64,000 nucleotides of DNA from Tessaracoccus sp. MC1679 (GTDB lineage: Bacteria > Actinomycetota > Actinomycetes > Propionibacteriales > Propionibacteriaceae): assembly GCF_014164775.1 (NCBI RefSeq), contig NZ_JACJGB010000007.1:124001-188000 (forward strand), given 5' to 3'. The notes under the pieces were generated by a model. The model made no database searches. It was not told where the DNA came from and saw only the letters and a program-made list of their open reading frames with translations. The position numbers were made by a program, and so were the translations under genes. This document shows, piece by piece, positions 33,072 to 41,520 of this stretch (the stretch's first letter is position 1; every line of letters begins with the position of its first letter).

Positions 33072-33313
33072 GTCGGCAGCGGGCCAAAAAGGAATACGTC
33101 CATGCCCATCGAGGTGAAACCGGCTGTGAGCGCGGGTTCAAGCATATAGCCCGACAGGCGCGTATCCTTGCCGATCACGACACGATGGCGGTGGTCACCG
33201 CGACGAAAGACACGGCCAGCCGCCATGCCGACGCGCAAGGCGGTTTCCGCCGTCATCGCGCCTTCGTTGGCTTTGCCACGAATACCGTCTGTGCCGAAAT
33301 ATTTGCGCACCAT
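33072..33313 (-). pseudogene. glmM: Phosphoglucosamine mutase, 5' fragment
   Basis: The fragment begins [18 protein letters not shown] and continues to [10 protein letters not shown], the conserved N-terminal domain of GlmM, which normally interconverts glucosamine-6-phosphate and glucosamine-1-phosphate. About 80 codons are kept. The frame then runs into ISCR2 DNA. The phosphoserine catalytic loop is missing, so it is non-functional. It follows sul2 on the same strand as folP-glmM do in proteobacterial chromosomes, which shows the origin of the block. Confidence 0.9.
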
Positions 33314-33399
33314 AAGGTCGATTATCCTGTCGTCGGGTCGCCCTCAAAGGGGACATGCCTGCTGAACCGCGAATATAGAGAAATATCCCGAATGTGCAG

Positions 33400-34215
33400 T
33401 TAACGAATTCTTGCGGTTTCTTTCAGCGCCGCCAATACCGCCAGCCCGTCGCGCAAGGGGCGCGGCTCGTGTGTGCGGATGAAGTCAGCTCCACCTGCGG
33501 CGGCGGCAAGCTCTGCAGCGAGTGTCGCGGCCCCGACATCCCCCGGACCACGGCCTGTGAGCGCGCGCAGAAAGGATTTGCGCGAAACAGACAGAAGCAC
33601 CGGCAAATCGAAGCGCAGCCGCAATTCATCGAACCGCGCCAGCACCGAGAGCGAGGTTTCGGGAGCAGCCCCCAGAAAAAACCCCATGCCGGGATCAAGG
33701 ACAAGGCGGTTGCGTTTGATACCGGCACCCGTCAGCGCCGCGATGCGCGCGTCAAAGAACGCCGCAATGTGATCCATGATGTCGCCAGCGGGTGCCTCGC
33801 GCCGATCTGCCTGCCCGTCTTGCACCGAATGCATAACGACGAGTTTGGCAGATGATTTCGCCAATTGCGGATAGAACGCAGCGTCTGGAAAACCGCGAAT
33901 ATCATTGAGATAGGCCACACCACGCGACAAGGCATAGGCTTGCGTCGCGGGTTGATAACTGTCGAGCGAGACGGGAATGCCATCTGCCTTGAGCGCGTCC
34001 AGCACCGGCGCGATACGCGCGATTTCTGTGTCGGACGAAACAGGCGCGGCGTCGGGATTGCTGGATGCCGGACCGAGGTCGATCACATCTGCCCCCTCGG
34101 CCATCAGCTTACGCGCCTGCGCAATGGCTGCGTCTGGCGCCAGATACCGGCCTCCATCGGAGAAACTGTCCGAGGTTATGTTGACGATGCCGAAAATGAT
34201 GAGCGATTTATTCAT
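33400..34215 (-). CDS. sul2: Sulfonamide-resistant dihydropteroate synthase Sul2
   Basis: An intact 271-residue protein that I recognise as Sul2: start MNKSLIIFGIVNITSDSFSD, pterin-binding motifs DLGPASSNPDAAPVS and LVLDPGMGFFLG, SVSRKSFLRALTGR and the C-terminal ALKETARIR. Sul2 replaces host FolP in folate synthesis and does not bind sulfonamides well, giving resistance. It is followed by truncated glmM and ISCR2 sequence. Upstream there are only about 60 bp of foreign DNA (with ATTATTATTATTATAG) before the host permease fragment, so its promoter may be this short segment or host read-through from the glycosyltransferase operon. Lower GC than the host supports recent transfer. Confidence 0.97.
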   Translation of the reverse strand: MNKSLIIFGIVNITSDSFSDGGRYLAPDAAIAQARKLMAEGADVIDLGPASSNPDAAPVSSDTEIARIAPVLDALKADGIPVSLDSYQPATQAYALSRGVAYLNDIRGFPDAAFYPQLAKSSAKLVVMHSVQDGQADRREAPAGDIMDHIAAFFDARIAALTGAGIKRNRLVLDPGMGFFLGAAPETSLSVLARFDELRLRFDLPVLLSVSRKSFLRALTGRGPGDVGAATLAAELAAAAGGADFIRTHEPRPLRDGLAVLAALKETARIR

Positions 34216-34278
34216 GGGGGCTTCTATAATAATAATAATCGAGCATGAGTCTCATACGGATGCTCGGGTCGAAAGGGA

Positions 34279-34464
34279 CGCGAACAGGTCCGCGGAGATG
34301 AGGAACGCCACCTCGGAGGGGGACAGCTGGAGCGCGCGGCCCACGATCAGCGGCACCGCGATCGCGCCGGCGTACATGACCAGCACATGCTGTAGGCCGA
34401 GCGTGAACAGCTTCGGGACCGGAGGTACCTCGTCGACGGGATGAACGGCCGTGGTGCTGGTCAT
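34279..34464 (-). pseudogene. NCS2 xanthine/uracil permease, 5' fragment cut by the sul2 unit
   Basis: The frame starts MTSTTAVHPVDEVPPVPKLF and continues LGLQHVLVMYAGAIAVPLIVG, SEVAFLISADLFA, the first 62 residues of an NCS2 nucleobase:cation symporter. Homology stops near 34279 at the sul2 block. It has a good AGGAGG site, and its ATG overlaps the stop of the glycosyltransferase gene by four bases, so it was the last gene of a glycosyltransferase operon. The remaining ~370 residues are missing from this window. Confidence 0.88.
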
Positions 34465-35807
34465 CGGAGACCTCCTGTGTCGGTTGCTCCTGCGCCGCGG
34501 GCTTCGGTGTCCCCCGCCAGCACCGTCCGCGCCCGCAGCGCGCCGGGCCGGGCGATGAGGTCGTCGGCCAGCCCCGCCAGGCGGGCGGCGGCGGACGGGT
34601 CGAGCGACAGCAGCCGGGCGGCCGCTGCGCGCAGCTCGTCCGGGGTGGCGCCGTTGGGATCAAGCACTTCACCGAATCCCACGTGCTCCAGCGCCGCCGC
34701 ACCCGCGAACTGGTCCGTCGACAGCGGAAGCAGCAGCAGCGGGACGCCCGCGGTGAGGGCCTCGGTGACGCTGTTGTTGCCGCCGTGCGAGACCGCCAGC
34801 GCCGAGCGGGCGAGCAGCGTCACCTGGGGCAGCACCTCGCGGACCAGCCAGGACGGCGGGATCGGGCCCAGCGCGTCACGGGGGGTCGATCCGTTCGCGA
34901 GGGCCACCCGCACGTCGAGGCCGCGCAGCGCCTCCGCGACCCGCGCCAGCACATCGGCGCGCACCGACAGGAAACTGCCGAGGCTGACGTAGGCGATCGG
35001 GGCGTCATCGGAGGCGAGCCAGGCGTCGACCTCCGCGTCGGGTTCCTCGGTGCGGACGGCCGAGCCGAGGAACGCGTGCGGCCCCAGCAGGGCGGTCCGC
35101 TCGGGCGGGTGCAGCTCGCCGGGGTAGTTGAGGAGGAGCACGTCGCCGGTCTCGGCGAAGGCGTCCTCGCTGGCGACGGCTCCCGGGTCGAGGGTGGCGA
35201 GGGCCTCGTTCCACTGGGCGGTGAACTGGTCGCGGACCCTCTCGCACAGCCGTCGGAGCTCGGCCAGCGCGGTCGGGTCGGGGTGGAGGGCCCTCGGCCA
35301 GGCCGGCGGGTAGCCGTACACCTCGTCGCCGACGGTCAGCGCCGTGGGGTGGCCGAGGACGACGTCACCGTGCCTTACTTCGGCGCTCGAGAGCGCCAGC
35401 CGCGCGCTGAAGGCCAGGTGGTCGACGATCACCTGGTCGGGGCGCACGCGGTCCACGACGCGCTGCACCTCTCTGGCGACGGTGAGCGGGTCCCACAGGA
35501 GGTCGTCACCGCGGGCCGCCGCCTGGAAGGCGAGCGTCTCGACGGCGCCGCGGCGGGTGGCGTCGAAGAAGCCGCGCAGCGCATCGTCCTCCCCGCGCGG
35601 CTGGTCCTCGGCCCGGATCACGCCCGGGTTGGAGCCGCGACCCAGCTGCAGGTTCTCGCGCTCGAACCCGAACCTCCGCACGATGGCGTCGGTGGCGGGC
35701 CCGGTGGCGACGACGACACGCTCGCCGGCGTCCTGCCACGCCGTCGCCAGGGTGGCCAGCGGATAGAGGTGCGAGGCGTAATCAGGACTGATGACGAGCA
35801 GTGTCAT
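34461..35807 (-). CDS. Glycosyltransferase family 1 (UGT/MGT-like)
   Basis: A 448-residue protein. N-terminal MTLLVISPDYASHLYPLATLA matches the GT-B acceptor-domain start of macrolide/UGT-type transferases. The C-terminal donor site has VSLGSFLSVRADVLARVAEAL, LLARSALAVSHGGNNSVTEAL (the HGG motif) and GVPLLLLPLSTDQFAGAAALE. It probably transfers a sugar from a nucleotide donor to a small molecule or lipid. It overlaps the GT4 gene by 26 bp and the permease by four, so the three are co-transcribed. GGGAGG lies upstream of the ATG at 35807. Confidence 0.87.
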   Translation of the reverse strand: MTLLVISPDYASHLYPLATLATAWQDAGERVVVATGPATDAIVRRFGFERENLQLGRGSNPGVIRAEDQPRGEDDALRGFFDATRRGAVETLAFQAAARGDDLLWDPLTVAREVQRVVDRVRPDQVIVDHLAFSARLALSSAEVRHGDVVLGHPTALTVGDEVYGYPPAWPRALHPDPTALAELRRLCERVRDQFTAQWNEALATLDPGAVASEDAFAETGDVLLLNYPGELHPPERTALLGPHAFLGSAVRTEEPDAEVDAWLASDDAPIAYVSLGSFLSVRADVLARVAEALRGLDVRVALANGSTPRDALGPIPPSWLVREVLPQVTLLARSALAVSHGGNNSVTEALTAGVPLLLLPLSTDQFAGAAALEHVGFGEVLDPNGATPDELRAAAARLLSLDPSAAARLAGLADDLIARPGALRARTVLAGDTEARGAGATDTGGLR

Positions 35808-37656
35808 GGGTGACCTCCCTGTAGATCGCCGCGAGCGCGGACGCCATCGTCTGGATGCTGAACTGGTCGGTGACCAGGGCCCGGGCCTTCTCGGCGCGCT
35901 CGGCGGCGCCCGGCGCAGAGGCGAGGTCGAGGGCGGACGCCAGGGCCACGCCGAGGGCGACGGGCGAACCGGTGTCGGCGAGCAGGCCGGTGACGCCGTT
36001 CTCCACGTAGGTGGCGGGGCCGCCGTCGCGCGGCGCCACCACGACGAGGCCTGAGGCCATCGCCTCAAGGATGGCGATGCCGAACTCCTCCTTGAGGCTC
36101 GCCGACACGTAGACGCCGGCGGGCGCGGCGAGCCCGGGGCGGCCCAGCCTGACCGCCGCGAGCCACGCCGCGACCACGCCGTTGGGCCGGTGTCCGGCGA
36201 GCAGGAGGCCTCGCGACGGGCCCTCGGGACGTGGCACCGCGGCGTCGATCCGGCTCAGTTGCTCGGTCTCGTCGTCGGAGGGGGTCTGCAGGTCCCCGCC
36301 CACGACGAGGAGGTTGCACCGGCCCGCGAGGGTCGGGTCGGACGCCCATGCCTGAACCAGGGTGGCCATGCCCTTGACGCGGTGCAGCCGCCCGACGGTG
36401 ATCGCCAGCGGCAGGCCGCGGCGCTCGGGTGGCAGGGTGGCGAGGAGGGCGTCGAGGGCTGCGAGCGTGGTCGCGGTGGCCTCCGGGACCGGGTCGCCGC
36501 GCAGATCATCGGCCACCTCGCGGGCGGCGCGTTCGAGAGGCTCGATGTCGATGCCCTCCGCCACGGTGCTGACCCGGCGCGCGTCGTCCGGGTCGAGGTG
36601 AAGGAGGTCGCGCAGGTCACGGGCCAGGTCCGGGCGCGGGAACACGACGAGGTGCGCGGCCTGGGCGGCGAGGCTGCGCAGGAGCCGGAAGCGGAACACG
36701 AGGTGTTCGGCGTGGTCGGCGGCACCGAAAGTGTCGCGGGCGAGGGTCCCGGACGCGTCGCGGGCGGCGATCAGCGCGTGGGGATCCGGCGCGAGGGTGA
36801 GGACGGTCGGGATGCCGAGCTCGCGGGCGACCTCGGCGGCTGCCCACGACCCGACGTCGGCCATCCTCAGATGCAGGACGTCGACGCGGGCCGCCGATCG
36901 GAGGAGGCGCCGGATTCCGCGACGGGCCGGGACACGCAGCGGCCAGGCGTCGGGCGCATGCCGCACCGGCCCCGGTAGGGGCACGGACAGGTAGTGGTGA
37001 CCGGGGCCGGCCAGGCCGGCGGGGATCTGCACCCGGCCCGCACTTCCCCGCGACAACGTCAGCACCCGATCGACGGCTCCCTCGGTGAGCAGCGCGTCGC
37101 CGAGGTGGACGAGCAGCGTGGCGATGCCGCCCGTATCGCCCTGGCCGGCGTGGAGGAGGGTGCCGTCGATGTCGGCGTGGAGGTAGAGCTGGGCGACGGT
37201 GAGGCCGCGCCGCTCGTCGACGGGCCTCGGTTCGTCGAGATCCTCGGGGTCATCGGGGGTCAGGCCCCACGCCTCGAGGGTGAGCTCGGCGAGGGTGCCG
37301 GTGAAACCGCCGACGGCGGCCATGGCCTCGAGCGCGGGCACGGCCTCGGGTATCCGAGGCGCACAGGACAAGGCCCAGGCGGCGTGCTCACGCAGGTGCG
37401 GCGATGGGGAGGTGAGGAGCGGCACCAGCAGGCCTGCGGCCGTGGCTGCCCCTGCGGCGGCAGCGTGCACCGCGGCGATGGCGGTGAGGTCGTCACCAGC
37501 GGCCCCGATGGCATCCCGGAGGGGCTCGGCCGCTGCGGACCCGTCGAGGCGGGCGGCTGCGGTGAGGGCATCCATGAGGTCCAGCGCTGCGAGCAGCGTG
37601 GGAGCGCGACGGACTGCCTCAAGGATTTCCAGGGTGCTGCCCGCGTGGGGACTCAT
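35782..37656 (-). CDS. Glycosyltransferase family 4 with N-terminal helical-repeat domain
   Basis: A 624-residue protein. The first ~145 residues are Ala/Leu-rich helical repeats that look HEAT-like (LREHAAWALSCAPRIPEAVP). The rest is a GT-B fold: ADIDGTLLHAGQGDTGGIATLL in the acceptor domain, LPLAITVGRLHRVKGMATLVQAW, and the nucleotide-sugar-binding EEFGIAILEAMASGLVVVAPRDGGP of GT4. It resembles sucrose-synthase-like or trehalose-type GT4 enzymes in layout, but I would not assign a substrate. The ATG at 37656 is preferred to an upstream GTG. It is first in the operon with the GT1 and permease genes. Confidence 0.85.
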   Translation of the reverse strand: MSPHAGSTLEILEAVRRAPTLLAALDLMDALTAAARLDGSAAAEPLRDAIGAAGDDLTAIAAVHAAAAGAATAAGLLVPLLTSPSPHLREHAAWALSCAPRIPEAVPALEAMAAVGGFTGTLAELTLEAWGLTPDDPEDLDEPRPVDERRGLTVAQLYLHADIDGTLLHAGQGDTGGIATLLVHLGDALLTEGAVDRVLTLSRGSAGRVQIPAGLAGPGHHYLSVPLPGPVRHAPDAWPLRVPARRGIRRLLRSAARVDVLHLRMADVGSWAAAEVARELGIPTVLTLAPDPHALIAARDASGTLARDTFGAADHAEHLVFRFRLLRSLAAQAAHLVVFPRPDLARDLRDLLHLDPDDARRVSTVAEGIDIEPLERAAREVADDLRGDPVPEATATTLAALDALLATLPPERRGLPLAITVGRLHRVKGMATLVQAWASDPTLAGRCNLLVVGGDLQTPSDDETEQLSRIDAAVPRPEGPSRGLLLAGHRPNGVVAAWLAAVRLGRPGLAAPAGVYVSASLKEEFGIAILEAMASGLVVVAPRDGGPATYVENGVTGLLADTGSPVALGVALASALDLASAPGAAERAEKARALVTDQFSIQTMASALAAIYREVTHDTARHQS

Positions 37657-37716
37657 GCGCACACGCTAGCGGGTGCCGCGTCCTCGGGACCAGCGTGGTG
37701 AACGCTTCTCCGTTGG

Positions 37717-37790
37717 TGGGCCTAACTGGACTTGAACCAGTGACCTCTGCCTTATCAGGGCAGCGCTCTAACCGTCTGAGCTATAGGCCC
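37717..37790 (-). tRNA. tRNA-Ile (GAT anticodon)
   Basis: The minus strand folds into a full cloverleaf. The acceptor stem is GGGCCTA paired with TAGGCCC. The D-arm is GCTCAGACGGTTAGAGC. The anticodon stem-loop is CTGCCCTGATAAGGCAG with anticodon GAT. The T-arm contains GGTTCAAGTCC and the discriminator base is A. CCA is not encoded. In many actinobacteria tRNA-Ile follows the gyrA-DUF3566 genes directly, whereas here about 4.6 kb separates them. Confidence 0.95.
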
Positions 37791-37848
37791 GTTCACCGAC
37801 GCGTAACTCTAGCGCACCGCTCGCCGGGGCAGCAAACAGACCCCCGAC

Positions 37849-38739
37849 TCAGCTGATGGCGCGGGCCCTCGCCTTCCGACTGGCCTCGACCAGCCGCCAG
37901 ATCAGCGGGGTGAAGATCAGCTGCATGGCCAGGTGCATCTTCCCGCCGGGCACGACGATGCTGTTGGCCCGCGACATGAATGAGCCGTCGATCATCGACA
38001 GCAGGTAGGGGAAGTCGATGCCACGCGGGTCCGCGAAGCGGATCACCACCATCGACTCGTCCAGCGTCGGGATCCAGCCGGCGATGAACGGGTTGGACGT
38101 GTCCACCACGGGCACCCGCTGGAAGTTGATGTGCGTGTTGGAGAACTGCGGGCAGATGTAGTGCACGTAGTCGGGCATCCGGTTGAGGATCGTGTCGGTG
38201 ACCGCCTCCGTCGAGTAGCCGCGGGTGTTCCGGTCCCGGTGCAGCTTCTGGATCCACTCGAGGTTGATGATCGGCACCACCCCGATCCGCAGGTCCACGT
38301 GCCGGGCGACGTCGACGGTGTCGGTGCGCACCGCGCCATGCAGGCCCTCGTAATACAGGAGGTCGGTGCCGCCGGGGAGGTCCTCCCACGGGGTGAAGGT
38401 GCCTGGTGGCCGCCCGTAGATCCGCGCTTCCTCGTCGTCGTGGACGTACTGGCGCACCCGTCCGGTCCCGGTCCGGCCGTACTCAGCGAAGAGCTGCTCG
38501 AGCTCGACGAAGAGGTTCGCCTCCGGCCCGAAGTGGCTGGGCGCGATCTCGCCGGTCTCGAGGGCAGCGGCGTAGACCGCCTTCATCTCCGCCCGGTCGT
38601 AGCGGTGGAAGGAGTCGCCGTGGATCACCGACGACGTGATGGACTCCCGGGCGAAGATCTGCGCAAATGTGTCGGTGACGGTGGTGGTGCCCGCCCCCGA
38701 GGAGCCGGTGATGGCGACGACTGGATGCTGATCGGACAT
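37849..38739 (-). CDS. cbbP: Phosphoribulokinase (proteobacterial-type)
   Basis: A 296-residue kinase. The P-loop VVAITGSSGAGTTTVTDTF lies at the N-terminus. Then come VIHGDSFHRYDRAEM (a GDSFHRYDR motif typical of class I, octameric PRK), PPGTFTPWEDLP, LLYYEGLHGAV, ICPQFSNTHINFQRVPVVDTSNPF and FPYLLSMIDGSFMSRANS. It phosphorylates ribulose-5-phosphate to RuBP, the RuBisCO substrate. All key motifs are intact; the usual Glu before GDSF is His here. It is 12 bp downstream of the FBPase-like gene, in operon with it and cbbM. Confidence 0.95.
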   Translation of the reverse strand: MSDQHPVVAITGSSGAGTTTVTDTFAQIFARESITSSVIHGDSFHRYDRAEMKAVYAAALETGEIAPSHFGPEANLFVELEQLFAEYGRTGTGRVRQYVHDDEEARIYGRPPGTFTPWEDLPGGTDLLYYEGLHGAVRTDTVDVARHVDLRIGVVPIINLEWIQKLHRDRNTRGYSTEAVTDTILNRMPDYVHYICPQFSNTHINFQRVPVVDTSNPFIAGWIPTLDESMVVIRFADPRGIDFPYLLSMIDGSFMSRANSIVVPGGKMHLAMQLIFTPLIWRLVEASRKARARAIS

Positions 38740-38751
38740 GGCTTCCGTCTC

Positions 38752-39819
38752 CTAAGGCTCGATGAACAGGGTGCGGCTGTGGAACAGCGGATACGACGAG
38801 CCTTCGTCGAGTCCCTGCTCGTGTTCGCGGTAGTACCGCTCGACGCGCGCCACCTCGTCGGCGGCGCCGAAGTAGACGGGCAGGCGCTGGGTGAGGGAGG
38901 TCGGGACCACGTCGAGGACCCGCTGGGCGCCGGTGGTGGCCGCGCCGCCCGCCTGCTCCGCCAGGAGCGCCAGCGGGGCCGCGTTGTGCATCAGCGGCAC
39001 CCCCCAGAGAGCGCCGCGACGGCCGGTGTCGGGCGCCATGAACATCCCGCCGTGGACGAGGATGCGGAACGCCCCGATCACGGCGGACGCGTTCCACCGC
39101 ATCTTGAAGTCACGCCCGCGCGGACCGTCGGCCCCCCGGAGGCACTCGTCGACGTACCGCTTCGTGTACGCCGGCCAGTGCATGGCCTCCGACGGGTTGA
39201 TGGCGAAGCTGTCGGACCGGCTCGGGATCGTCATGCCCCGATCAGTCAGCACGAAGTTGCCGACGTCGCGGTCCAGGGTGAAGCCGTCCACCCCCCGGCC
39301 CGTCGTCAGCACCAGCCGCGTGCTCGGACCGTACAGCCCGAGCCCGGCTGCCACCTGCCTGCAGCCCGGCTGCAGGAAATCGGCCTCGGTGCAGGGCGCA
39401 TCGACCTCTGCGCGCTCCAGGATGGAAAACGCCAGCCCCGCCGTCTGGTTCTCGCACAGGTTGACCGACCCGTGCAGGGCCTCGAAGACCAGGAGGTACC
39501 GGGCGCGGGGCGAGCCGGAGATCCGGTGGATGCTCGGGTCCCCGGCCACCGATACGGCGGCCAACTGCTCAATGCCGGAGGCCTGCTCGAGCAGGATCCT
39601 GGTGGCGAGCCGGCGCAGCCCCCGGTGGAGCTGGGCGTGATCCGCTTGGCCCTCGTGAGCGACCGCGCCGAGCGACAACCGGCCACGGCTCACCATGGCC
39701 GCGGTGAGCTTCACCGCCACCGCCACAGCGCTCAGAATGTGGGCGTAGTCGTGGGCCGGGGAATCGTCGCGCTCGTCGTGGAGGTCCAGGAGGTACTGGG
39801 TCAAGGTCCGCGGCGCCAT
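38752..39819 (-). CDS. Class I fructose-1,6-bisphosphatase homologue lacking the metal-binding residues
   Basis: A 355-residue protein co-linear with class I FBPase: RTLTQYLLDL at the start, EADFLQPGCRQVAAGLGLYGPSTRLVLTTGRGV in the middle, YTKRYVDECL, and LALLAEQAGGAATTGAQRVLD followed by PTSLTQRLPVYFG at the C-terminus. However, the hallmark metal motif DPLDGSSN reads EALHGSVN (residues 113-120), the ASEE metal loop is replaced by AAVSVAGDP (88-94), and the Glu of the YEC-NP motif is replaced in MHNAAPLALL. All usual Mg ligands are therefore changed, so ordinary phosphatase activity is doubtful. The frame itself is intact. It lies between cbbM (11 bp) and cbbP (12 bp), so it may be a structural/regulatory partner or an enzyme with altered chemistry. 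Confidence 0.85.
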   Translation of the reverse strand: MAPRTLTQYLLDLHDERDDSPAHDYAHILSAVAVAVKLTAAMVSRGRLSLGAVAHEGQADHAQLHRGLRRLATRILLEQASGIEQLAAVSVAGDPSIHRISGSPRARYLLVFEALHGSVNLCENQTAGLAFSILERAEVDAPCTEADFLQPGCRQVAAGLGLYGPSTRLVLTTGRGVDGFTLDRDVGNFVLTDRGMTIPSRSDSFAINPSEAMHWPAYTKRYVDECLRGADGPRGRDFKMRWNASAVIGAFRILVHGGMFMAPDTGRRGALWGVPLMHNAAPLALLAEQAGGAATTGAQRVLDVVPTSLTQRLPVYFGAADEVARVERYYREHEQGLDEGSSYPLFHSRTLFIEP

Positions 39820-39830
39820 GACCGTCTTCC

Positions 39831-41234
39831 TCAGGGGGTGGCGACGGAGGGGGTGGGTCCACCGGCGACGCCCAGAGCCTGGCGCCATCCGGGGTAGAGG
39901 AGGTCCGCGTCGGCCGGGAACGACTCGAAGGCCCGCGCGAACTCGCGATGCTCGACGGCCCACTCGACGGGGTCGGCGCCGGCCGCCCAGCACTCGTGCG
40001 CCTGCCGGAGCGACCTTCCGCCCGCGGCGGCGCCGTCGAGGTGGCCGTAGGCGCCGCCGCCCGCGGTGTTGATGACGTTGGCGTGGCCGAGGTTGGCGAA
40101 GAAGCCCGGCAGCCGCAGCGCGTTCATGCCCCCGGAGACGATCGGGGTGGTGGGGCGCATCCCGTGCCACTCCTGGAAGTAGGCCGGGCCCTGGTACTCG
40201 TCGCGTTCGCAGATGTAGGCGATGGCGCGGTCGTCGCGGGCGCCCTCCATCTTCCCGTAGCCCATGGTGCCGACGTGGATGCCCGAGGCGCCCTGCAGCC
40301 TGGCCATCTTGGCCAGCACGTAGGCGGTGTAGCCGCGCTTGGAGCTGGGTGAGGTGACCGCCCCGTGGCCTGCGCGGTGGTAGTGGAGGTACTGCCTGGA
40401 GAAGTAGCGGCGGGCCGTCGTCACGGCGCTCGGGCCGCCGACGTAGCCGTCGACGAGGAAGGCCACCTTGTCGGCATCCGGGCCGAAGGCCTCGAGGATG
40501 AACTCTCCGCGCGCGATCATCTCGGAGTGGTCGTCGGCGGTGATGTTGGCGCTGAACAGCTTCGCCTCGCCGGTCTCGTCCATCGCCCGCTTCATCGCGT
40601 CGTAGACCAGCGGGATGGTTGTGCGCATGGGCGAGAACACCTGGTTGCCCTGCGGCTCGTCGTTCTTGATGAAGTCCCCGCCCAGCCAGAACTCGTAGGC
40701 GGCCCGCGCGAACGGTTCCGGGCGCAGGCCCAGCTTTGGCTTGATGATCGTGCCGGCGATGTACCCGCCGTCGGTGACCGGCCGGCCGAGGATCCGCCAG
40801 AGGTCCGAGATGCCCATGGCCGGGCCGTCGAACAGGTTGATCGCGGCGCGCGGCACGTAGAAGTCGTACATCTTCGCGTACTCGATGTCGCCCATGCCCT
40901 GGTTGTTGCCGATGGTCAGGGTGAGGAACGAGACCATCATCATCCGGCCGTCGATGATGTTGCGGTCGAACAGGTCCAGCGGGTAGGCGATCCGCATCTC
41001 CTCCGCGGCCTCGTCGACGTGGTAGACGATGGCGTCGAAGCCCTTGGTGAAGTCGTCGGTGGTGGACACCTCGACGTTGGTGCCCGTCGACGACTCGGCG
41101 GCGAAATGCGCGGCTGCCTCGAGGTAGGAGCCGGACTTCGGCTTCATGGTGTAGGCGCACAGGATGTGCTGTCCTCCCGCGATGAGGTCTTCCTCGCGAA
41201 GGCTGAGATCGGCGTAACGGGCAGTTTGGTCCAC
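39831..41234 (-). CDS. cbbM: Form II RuBisCO large subunit
   Basis: A 467-residue form II enzyme. Catalytic residues are all present, with numbering one below the Rhodospirillum rubrum enzyme: E47 in [14 protein letters not shown]110 in [16 protein letters not shown]165 in [13 protein letters not shown], the carbamylated K190 with D192/E193 in [14 protein letters not shown], His in [13 protein letters not shown], loop-6 Lys in [14 protein letters not shown] and Ser in [14 protein letters not shown]. No small subunit gene is present, as expected for form II. The start is a GTG with GAGGAG five bases upstream. It is the first gene of the cbbM-FBPase-like-cbbP operon. It fixes CO2 onto RuBP. Confidence 0.97.
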   Translation of the reverse strand: MDQTARYADLSLREEDLIAGGQHILCAYTMKPKSGSYLEAAAHFAAESSTGTNVEVSTTDDFTKGFDAIVYHVDEAAEEMRIAYPLDLFDRNIIDGRMMMVSFLTLTIGNNQGMGDIEYAKMYDFYVPRAAINLFDGPAMGISDLWRILGRPVTDGGYIAGTIIKPKLGLRPEPFARAAYEFWLGGDFIKNDEPQGNQVFSPMRTTIPLVYDAMKRAMDETGEAKLFSANITADDHSEMIARGEFILEAFGPDADKVAFLVDGYVGGPSAVTTARRYFSRQYLHYHRAGHGAVTSPSSKRGYTAYVLAKMARLQGASGIHVGTMGYGKMEGARDDRAIAYICERDEYQGPAYFQEWHGMRPTTPIVSGGMNALRLPGFFANLGHANVINTAGGGAYGHLDGAAAGGRSLRQAHECWAAGADPVEWAVEHREFARAFESFPADADLLYPGWRQALGVAGGPTPSVATP

Positions 41235-41520
41235 GGTGACTCCTCGAAGGAACGGGTCGAGCTTCGGTGCTTCCGCCTGCGGTGTACTTCACGGTAAGCC
41301 ACTACATCGCGTAGTACGTCGACGGCGGTGCGTTGGTGCGGGGCCAGCCCTGCGTACCTGCACAGATGCGCAGGGGCGCCTGCTGACGGCTCGCACTGCG
41401 GCGCCCGTCCGACCGGGACTTCGCTGATCGTGGCGGACGTCTCGGCCACCGCGGGTTGAGCCACGCGCTGACGGTGTCGGCCCGTAGACTCGAAGGCAGC
41501 GAAGCGAGCGGCGGGAGGTG
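41235..41520. other. Region upstream of cbbM
   Basis: About 290 bp between the leftward cbbM and a rightward degenerate glycosyltransferase. No gene is supported, and no cbbR-type regulator is seen beside the operon. It should contain the cbb promoter; I could not assign its elements. Confidence 0.45.

Larger units (their letters stand above)
32680..34278 (-). mobile_element. ISCR2 end - truncated glmM - sul2 resistance unit
   Basis: A ~1.6-kb foreign block of clearly lower GC than the host. In plus order it holds the 3' end of the ISCR2 transposase, the ISCR2 oriIS end near 33071, a glmM fragment fused at that point, and intact sul2. This ISCR2-glmM(truncated)-sul2 junction is well known from resistance plasmids and genomic islands of Gram-negative bacteria. 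Both borders are in truncated host genes: an unknown minus-strand gene on the left and an NCS2 permease on the right. The left border is approximate within about 15 bp; the right is near 34278. Confidence 0.85.
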
